Shown: one piece after another, positions 6,632 through 9,641 of the stretch
Numbering within the stretch: position 1 is the first letter of the stretch
Layout of the letters: the number at the start of each line of letters is the position of its first letter
Assembly (NCBI GenBank): GCA_007135995.1
Contig: SLHU01000384.1
Location: 1 to 9,641, forward strand
Reading direction: 5' to 3'
Source of the DNA: Clostridiales bacterium
GTDB taxonomy: Bacteria > Bacillota > Clostridia > Saccharofermentanales > UBA5734
Length of the DNA stretch: 9,641 nt
Notes under the pieces: generated by a model
Seen by the model: only the letters and a program-made list of their open reading frames with translations
Database searches by the model: none
What the model was told of the DNA's origin: nothing
Made by a program: the position numbers and the translations under genes

Positions 6632-7705
6632 ATGAATGAATGGATTATCAAACCATCTTACAAGCTGGACCTTGCCTGTTTTTGCAACCTGTTTACAGAA
6701 GATCAGCTGATGATTGACAGACACCAGGATGCATATGGAAAATTTATCGATCGAATGAGAATCAGACCTGATTTTTTCGATTTCGCGAAGTCATTACAAC
6801 AGCAAGGTATTCTCATAGGGGGTGCAACTGCTTCACTGCTTAGTCTCACAGATGAAGACAGTTTTGTGATCAGCCGAATTTGCGAGATTTTGGATAGTGT
6901 TGCTTTAAGGCCTCTGGTATTGGACTATTTAGACGAAAACGGTTTGTCATCTGAAGCTCCGAAAATTATTGAGACGATACTTCCTGTTTTATCAGATATG
7001 CTTCATTTTATTCATGAGTCCGGGTTTCTGGCTTACTGGATCGATGAATGTCAGCCTTTAATTCAACAGAAATGTGATTTATTTTCAAAGCAGGCAGCTG
7101 CATATCCTGTCGTATCGAAAGTTAATCAGCTCTTGGGATTTAAAAGTGTCAATGCAGATCAGGTCAGTTTGTTTTTATGCAGTCTCAGCGCGCCCTATGG
7201 TATAGGCCTTAAAAACGCTTTTATTTCAGACATTCGATGGCAGTTCAAGATCACTGCAGCAGTTGCGGTTCACGAACTCATCCACCCGCCCTTTTCAAGA
7301 CTAAGAATCAAAGAAATCACTGAAATCCTATGGGAGGATGACTTTCTTAAGGAAGCTAAAAGCAGATTGCCGGTTTCATCCGGCTATCATCTGCCTGAGC
7401 AGTTTGTTGAAGAAAATCTGGTTGAAGGCACGCACATTTTTTTAAGTGAAGAGATGGGGATTGAAGAAAACCCGCTAAAATATCTGATAGAACACGACCA
7501 CGCAAGCCATGTTCTATCGGTCATCCTCTATGATGCGCTGAAGCAAGGCTATCGTGACAGGACAGCAACTATTGAGGAAACAATTAACTTGCTCATGTCT
7601 GAAGGTAAATTAATACCAGGTCACATCCGAAGCAGCTACATGAACATCTACAAAAAAGCAGGTCTTCAAGACATGGTTCCATTTCAAAGCAAAACGGGAG
7701 GATAG
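6632..7705 (+). CDS. HExxH-motif protein, predicted metallopeptidase-like, family not recognised
   Basis: The start is ATG 6632, preceded by GAGGGG with 7 nt spacing; an in-frame TTG at 6569 has no ribosome site and is rejected. The product is 357 residues, mixed hydrophobic and acidic, without a signal peptide or clear membrane helix. The key motif is HELIH at residues 214-218, in a hydrophobic stretch (AVAVHELIHPPF) as in zinc peptidases. A segment EENLVEGTH follows, where E260, E261 or E265, 42-47 residues later, could be the third metal ligand of a gluzincin-type site. A His/Asp-rich EHDHASH lies near residues 287-293. I do not recognise the family, and peptidase activity is inferred from the motif alone. 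The stop codon overlaps the ribosome site region of the next small gene, so the two are translated from one transcript. It is divergent from the propeller gene. Confidence 0.75.
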   Translation: MNEWIIKPSYKLDLACFCNLFTEDQLMIDRHQDAYGKFIDRMRIRPDFFDFAKSLQQQGILIGGATASLLSLTDEDSFVISRICEILDSVALRPLVLDYLDENGLSSEAPKIIETILPVLSDMLHFIHESGFLAYWIDECQPLIQQKCDLFSKQAAAYPVVSKVNQLLGFKSVNADQVSLFLCSLSAPYGIGLKNAFISDIRWQFKITAAVAVHELIHPPFSRLRIKEITEILWEDDFLKEAKSRLPVSSGYHLPEQFVEENLVEGTHIFLSEEMGIEENPLKYLIEHDHASHVLSVILYDALKQGYRDRTATIEETINLLMSEGKLIPGHIRSSYMNIYKKAGLQDMVPFQSKTGG

Positions 7706-7709
7706 TTAG

Positions 7710-7883
7710 ATGGCAAAAAGTTACGATCAGTCTGGATACACCCTATATGGTTTGGGTTTTATCGGCGCAGCTGTCTTTTTTATATCTCAGGCAGCTACGT
7801 TCTGGTTAGGGGTGCTGGGTTTTCTAAAAGCAATTGTATGGCCAGCTTTTCTGGTATATGAGCTATTTATGTTTCTGAACTGA
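7710..7883 (+). CDS. Small two-helix membrane protein (57 residues)
   Basis: ATG 7710 begins 4 nt after the upstream stop codon, with GGAGG at 7697-7701 and 8 nt spacing. The 57-residue product starts MAKSYDQSGYTLYG and ends YELFMFLN. Two hydrophobic segments, about residues 12-28 and 31-56, are joined by QAATFW, forming a helical hairpin. Trp, Gly and Pro positions (FWLGVLGFLKAIVWPAFLVY) recall short conserved membrane proteins of unknown function in Bacillota, which supports it being real although very short. The close spacing predicts co-expression with the HExxH protein. A small membrane partner could anchor or modulate the peptidase-like protein, or be its substrate; this is inference. 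Confidence 0.8.
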   Translation: MAKSYDQSGYTLYGLGFIGAAVFFISQAATFWLGVLGFLKAIVWPAFLVYELFMFLN

Positions 7884-7970
7884 TGGACAAAGACTCACAG
7901 CTGGTTTCTGATCTGCTTCAGACCAGGCGCGTCAACGACCCGGCTTAATCAAAAGATTCAGATGGGTCTT

Positions 7971-8014
7971 GAAGGACATGTTGACCCTGACCTGATTGTC
8001 CTTCGCTGCTTTTT
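7971..8014 (+). terminator. Probable terminator of the HExxH / small protein operon
   Basis: GAAGGACA (7971-7978) and TGTCCTTC (7997-8004) form a perfect 8-bp stem with an 18-nt loop, and TTTTT follows at 8010-8014 after 5 nt. The loop is long and the T-run offset, so it is not ideal, but it is the best candidate in the 280-nt gap 7884-8163. A weaker hairpin with a 2-nt bulge lies near 7899-7925. No supported gene was found in the gap. Confidence 0.42.
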
Positions 8015-8115
8015 CTGCGCAGATAAAAGACCCGAAGATACCTGGTGAAGCATCTGCGGGCCTGTTTGCTGTGTCACAATCTTTCTTTGACGCCACATCT
8101 TCGTTGACGCCTTTT

Positions 8116-8147
8116 TGCTGATATGTGATAATCATCGCGTATCAGCA
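8116..8147. repeat. Perfect 8-bp inverted repeat downstream of usp3
   Basis: TGCTGATA (8116-8123) and TATCAGCA (8140-8147) flank a 16-nt spacer, 16 nt beyond the usp3 stop on the minus strand. The minus strand continues with A's, not T's, so it does not fit an intrinsic terminator for usp3. It may protect the mRNA 3' end or help termination by other means. Confidence 0.4.
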
Positions 8148-8163
8148 GTACGCATCACGACCC

Positions 8164-8685
8164 TCAGCGCACAATCAGAACTGATTTTTCAATCGACTTG
8201 GCCACTTTATCAGCAACACTGCCAAGTAGAAATCTTTTCAATCCCGTCTTGCTGCTTGAACCCATTACAACAAGATCAATATCACTTTCTTCGACAAAGT
8301 CCTTGATGACGTCGGCCGGATCACCTGTCATAGATATAGTCGTAACTGATTCTAACAAGCCGGTCGTACGTGATTTCGCATTACTTAATACTTTTTCAGC
8401 CCTGTCTGACGTTTCTTCAGTCTGATCTTCATCCGGCACGGGTACGGGAGCACCAAGGGGAGCGCTGGTCCCGACGCCGCCTGCAACAGTTCCCGGTGCA
8501 CCTCCGGATGCCATCCCCGGTGAGCCGCTGGTCATTGCCGGCGTGACAACATGCTTATTTGCGGGATCTTCATCCACATACAGCACGGTCAATTCACTCT
8601 CATACAATTTTGCCAGTTCTATTGCTTTTTCAAGTGCAACATTGGCACATTCAGAACCATCTGTTGCCATAAGTATTCTTTTCAT
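8164..8685 (-). CDS. Universal stress protein, UspA family (Usp3)
   Basis: Usp3 is 173 residues and clearly paralogous to Usp1 and Usp2: KRILMATDGSECANVALEKA at the start, YVDEDP ending strand 2, and the C-terminal loop GSSSKTGLKRFLLGS followed by VADKVAKSIEKSVLIVR. The G-2x-S-9x-G-S variant of the nucleotide loop is the same. The Gly/Pro/Ala/Met-rich insert after residue 45 is five residues longer than in the pair and differs in sequence. ATG 8685 is set by GGGAGGT 6 nt upstream; the in-frame ATG at 8703 precedes that site and is rejected. The gene stands alone, transcribed towards the HExxH operon, with its own extended -10 and palindrome in exact register with usp2. It is therefore probably co-regulated with the usp2-usp1 unit, 3.5 kb away. 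No intrinsic terminator with a T-run follows. Confidence 0.92.
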   Translation of the reverse strand: MKRILMATDGSECANVALEKAIELAKLYESELTVLYVDEDPANKHVVTPAMTSGSPGMASGGAPGTVAGGVGTSAPLGAPVPVPDEDQTEETSDRAEKVLSNAKSRTTGLLESVTTISMTGDPADVIKDFVEESDIDLVVMGSSSKTGLKRFLLGSVADKVAKSIEKSVLIVR

Positions 8686-8733
8686 AAACTTACCTCCCGT
8701 CAAAGCTCTTTTTTACAGTTGTTTATAATAACG

Positions 8734-8742
8734 ATTATAACA
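8734..8742 (-). promoter_or_regulatory. Extended -10 promoter of usp3
   Basis: The minus strand reads TGTTATAAT, the same as before usp2. From this -10 to the ATG is 49 nt in both genes. The -35 position (CCTGTC) is a poor match, as in usp2. Confidence 0.75.
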
Positions 8743-8770
8743 TCATTATTAATCAAGACAGGTCTATCAT

Positions 8771-8798
8771 CAGTTGTTAACAAATTCGTTAATGACTG
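8771..8798. promoter_or_regulatory. 28-bp palindromic operator candidate upstream of usp3
   Basis: The plus-strand arms are CAGTtgTTAAC and GTTAAtgACTG around a 6-nt centre. The site lies 29 nt from the extended -10, the same as in usp2. Against the usp2 site, one base in each arm differs at mirror positions (TTTAC/GTAAA against TTAAC/GTTAA), so the dyad is kept; a third difference lies in the centre. Confidence 0.75.
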
Positions 8799-8867
8799 TT
8801 TTCATATTTTTTATTTCAGTCTAAGCTGTGTCATCGCTGAAATGACATGCGCATGACCTGACTTTGA

Positions 8868-9362
8868 TCAAATCTCCCCGTCCAGAAGCAATTGGCTTTT
8901 AGGCGGCAATTGTCCGTGATCCGGTATTTCATACGTGTTATCATCGACATCTTTGATTAGGATTCTGCGGTTCTCGAGTATTATGATGTCTGTACTCCTG
9001 TTTCTGATTTCAAAACTACGCTTGCCGCGATTTGTTAAAACCATCCAGTGACTGATCCCATACTCCTCTTCAATTGCTTGTATTTCTGTGATGCAGGGAA
9101 TGAAATAGTACTCATCCAGCCACTTGCTGGTATAATCCTTCACATGGCGGGGCAATTCTTTTAACTGCCTGAGAATCCCTACATCGTGACCTTTCTCATC
9201 AATGAAGTAGATGTATGATGAAGGTCTTGACAGAGGAAACAGACGGCGGGGTTTTACCTTAACCAGTTCATCGTCGTCCCGGGAAAAATACAGCGAAGCC
9301 CGTTTCTCCTCGTCATATTCAAGCAGGATCTGTTTCCCGTCAATAAAAATTTTTTCGTTCAT
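8868..9362 (-). CDS. DUF1854 domain protein
   Basis: The protein has 164 residues and no membrane segment. From residue 35 it follows the DUF1854 pattern: KPRRLFPLSRPSSYIYFIDEKG, then LKELP...WLDEYYFIPCITEI, then SHWMVLTNRGKRSFEIRNR, then RRILIKDVDDNTYEIPD. It is predicted to be mostly beta with a short helical centre. The function of the family is not established; members are repeatedly found next to ABC exporter genes, sometimes in loci annotated with cyanophycin metabolism, for which there is no sign here. Its ribosome site TAGGAGTG overlaps the TAG stop of the ABC gene, with 12 nt between stop and ATG, so the two are probably translationally coupled. No intrinsic terminator is seen before the usp3 operator, so readthrough into usp3 is possible. 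Confidence 0.85.
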   Translation of the reverse strand: MNEKIFIDGKQILLEYDEEKRASLYFSRDDDELVKVKPRRLFPLSRPSSYIYFIDEKGHDVGILRQLKELPRHVKDYTSKWLDEYYFIPCITEIQAIEEEYGISHWMVLTNRGKRSFEIRNRSTDIIILENRRILIKDVDDNTYEIPDHGQLPPKSQLLLDGEI

Positions 9363-9374
9363 TTCGAATCACTC

Positions 9375-9641
9375 CTATTTGAAAGACAGCATATTAGCCC
9401 CGATATCGGTCTGCAGCTTGATCAATTTATAAAAAATGCCTTTATGAGCCATCAACTCATCATGGGTGCCAATTTCCGCAATTCGTCCCTCTTCCAGAAC
9501 AACGATCCGGTCGGCATTTCTCAGCGTTGACAGGCGATGCGCGATGATAATGGTTGTTCGATTCTGCACGAGCCGGTCAATCGCTTCCTGAATCAGATGC
9601 TCAACTTCAGTATCAACAGATGCGGTTGCCTCATCTAGAAT
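9375..9641 (-). CDS. ABC exporter ATP-binding/permease protein, C-terminal part (5' end outside window)
   Basis: The frame runs off the window at base 9641; the last 88 residues are present, ending at TAG. The fragment starts in the Walker B/D-loop, [10 protein letters not shown], with the catalytic Glu at fragment residue 4. The switch motif [10 protein letters not shown] has its His at residue 35. The ending [20 protein letters not shown]...G.FYKLIK is typical of the ABCB/MdlB-type exporters in which the ATPase is fused behind a six-helix membrane domain. The membrane part lies beyond the window, so a stand-alone ATPase is possible but less likely. Substrate cannot be inferred. DUF1854 follows immediately, an association known for this type of transporter. 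Confidence 0.9.
   Translation of the reverse strand: MLDEATASVDTEVEHLIQEAIDRLVQNRTTIIIAHRLSTLRNADRIVVLEEGRIAEIGTHDELMAHKGIFYKLIKLQTDIGANMLSFK

Noticed and set aside
7932..8135. 67-codon open frame on the minus strand downstream of usp3
   Set aside because: There is no Shine-Dalgarno before the ATG, no recognisable domain, and it overlaps the probable terminator of the opposite operon.
8813..8843. Inverted repeat ATTTCAG / CTGAAAT after the DUF1854 gene as a terminator
   Set aside because: On the minus strand it is followed by A's, not T's, so it does not fit an intrinsic terminator.

Overview
The window looks like a low-to-moderate GC Bacillota (Firmicutes) chromosome, probably Bacillaceae-like. 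Most starts have strong AGGAGG-type Shine-Dalgarno sites, intrinsic terminators are present, and the protein families (GH51 arabinofuranosidase, NhaC antiporter, DUF1854 next to an ABC exporter, small UspA proteins) are common there. No rRNA, tRNA, CRISPR array, transposase or phage gene was seen. The genus cannot be fixed from the sequence.

Layout. 1-654 (+): the C-terminal part of a GH51 alpha-L-arabinofuranosidase. 655-821: a convergent intergenic stretch with three hairpins, one of them a good bidirectional terminator. 822-2222 (-): NhaC-family Na+/H+ antiporter. 2375-3484 (-): a WbsX / GH99-like protein. 3485-3912: gene-free, with a 20-bp tandem direct repeat and the terminator of the next unit. 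3913-4999 (-): two tandem, about 80% identical UspA proteins. 5119-6384 (-): a beta-propeller protein resembling oligogalacturonate lyase / TolB-type propellers. Divergent from it, 6632-7883 (+): an HExxH protein of unrecognised family followed 4 nt later by a 57-residue two-helix membrane protein. 8164-8685 (-): a third UspA paralogue. 8868-9641 (-): a DUF1854 gene directly behind the 3' end of an ABC exporter gene.

How the genes may work together. The GH51 enzyme, the GH99-like protein and the propeller suggest an accessory region for plant or pectic polysaccharide use, with an ion antiporter beside it; this is inference from families only. The most distinctive signal is regulatory. usp2 (heading the usp2-usp1 pair) and usp3, more than 3.5 kb apart, have upstream regions in perfect register: a 28-bp palindrome, an extended -10 box and the start codon sit at identical distances. 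The two palindromes differ at one pair of mirror positions, so symmetry is kept. This points to a common dimeric regulator controlling a small UspA regulon. All three Usp proteins carry an unusual Gly/Pro/Ala-rich insert and a Gly-to-Ser change in the nucleotide-binding loop. The least understood gene unit is the HExxH protein plus its small membrane partner.
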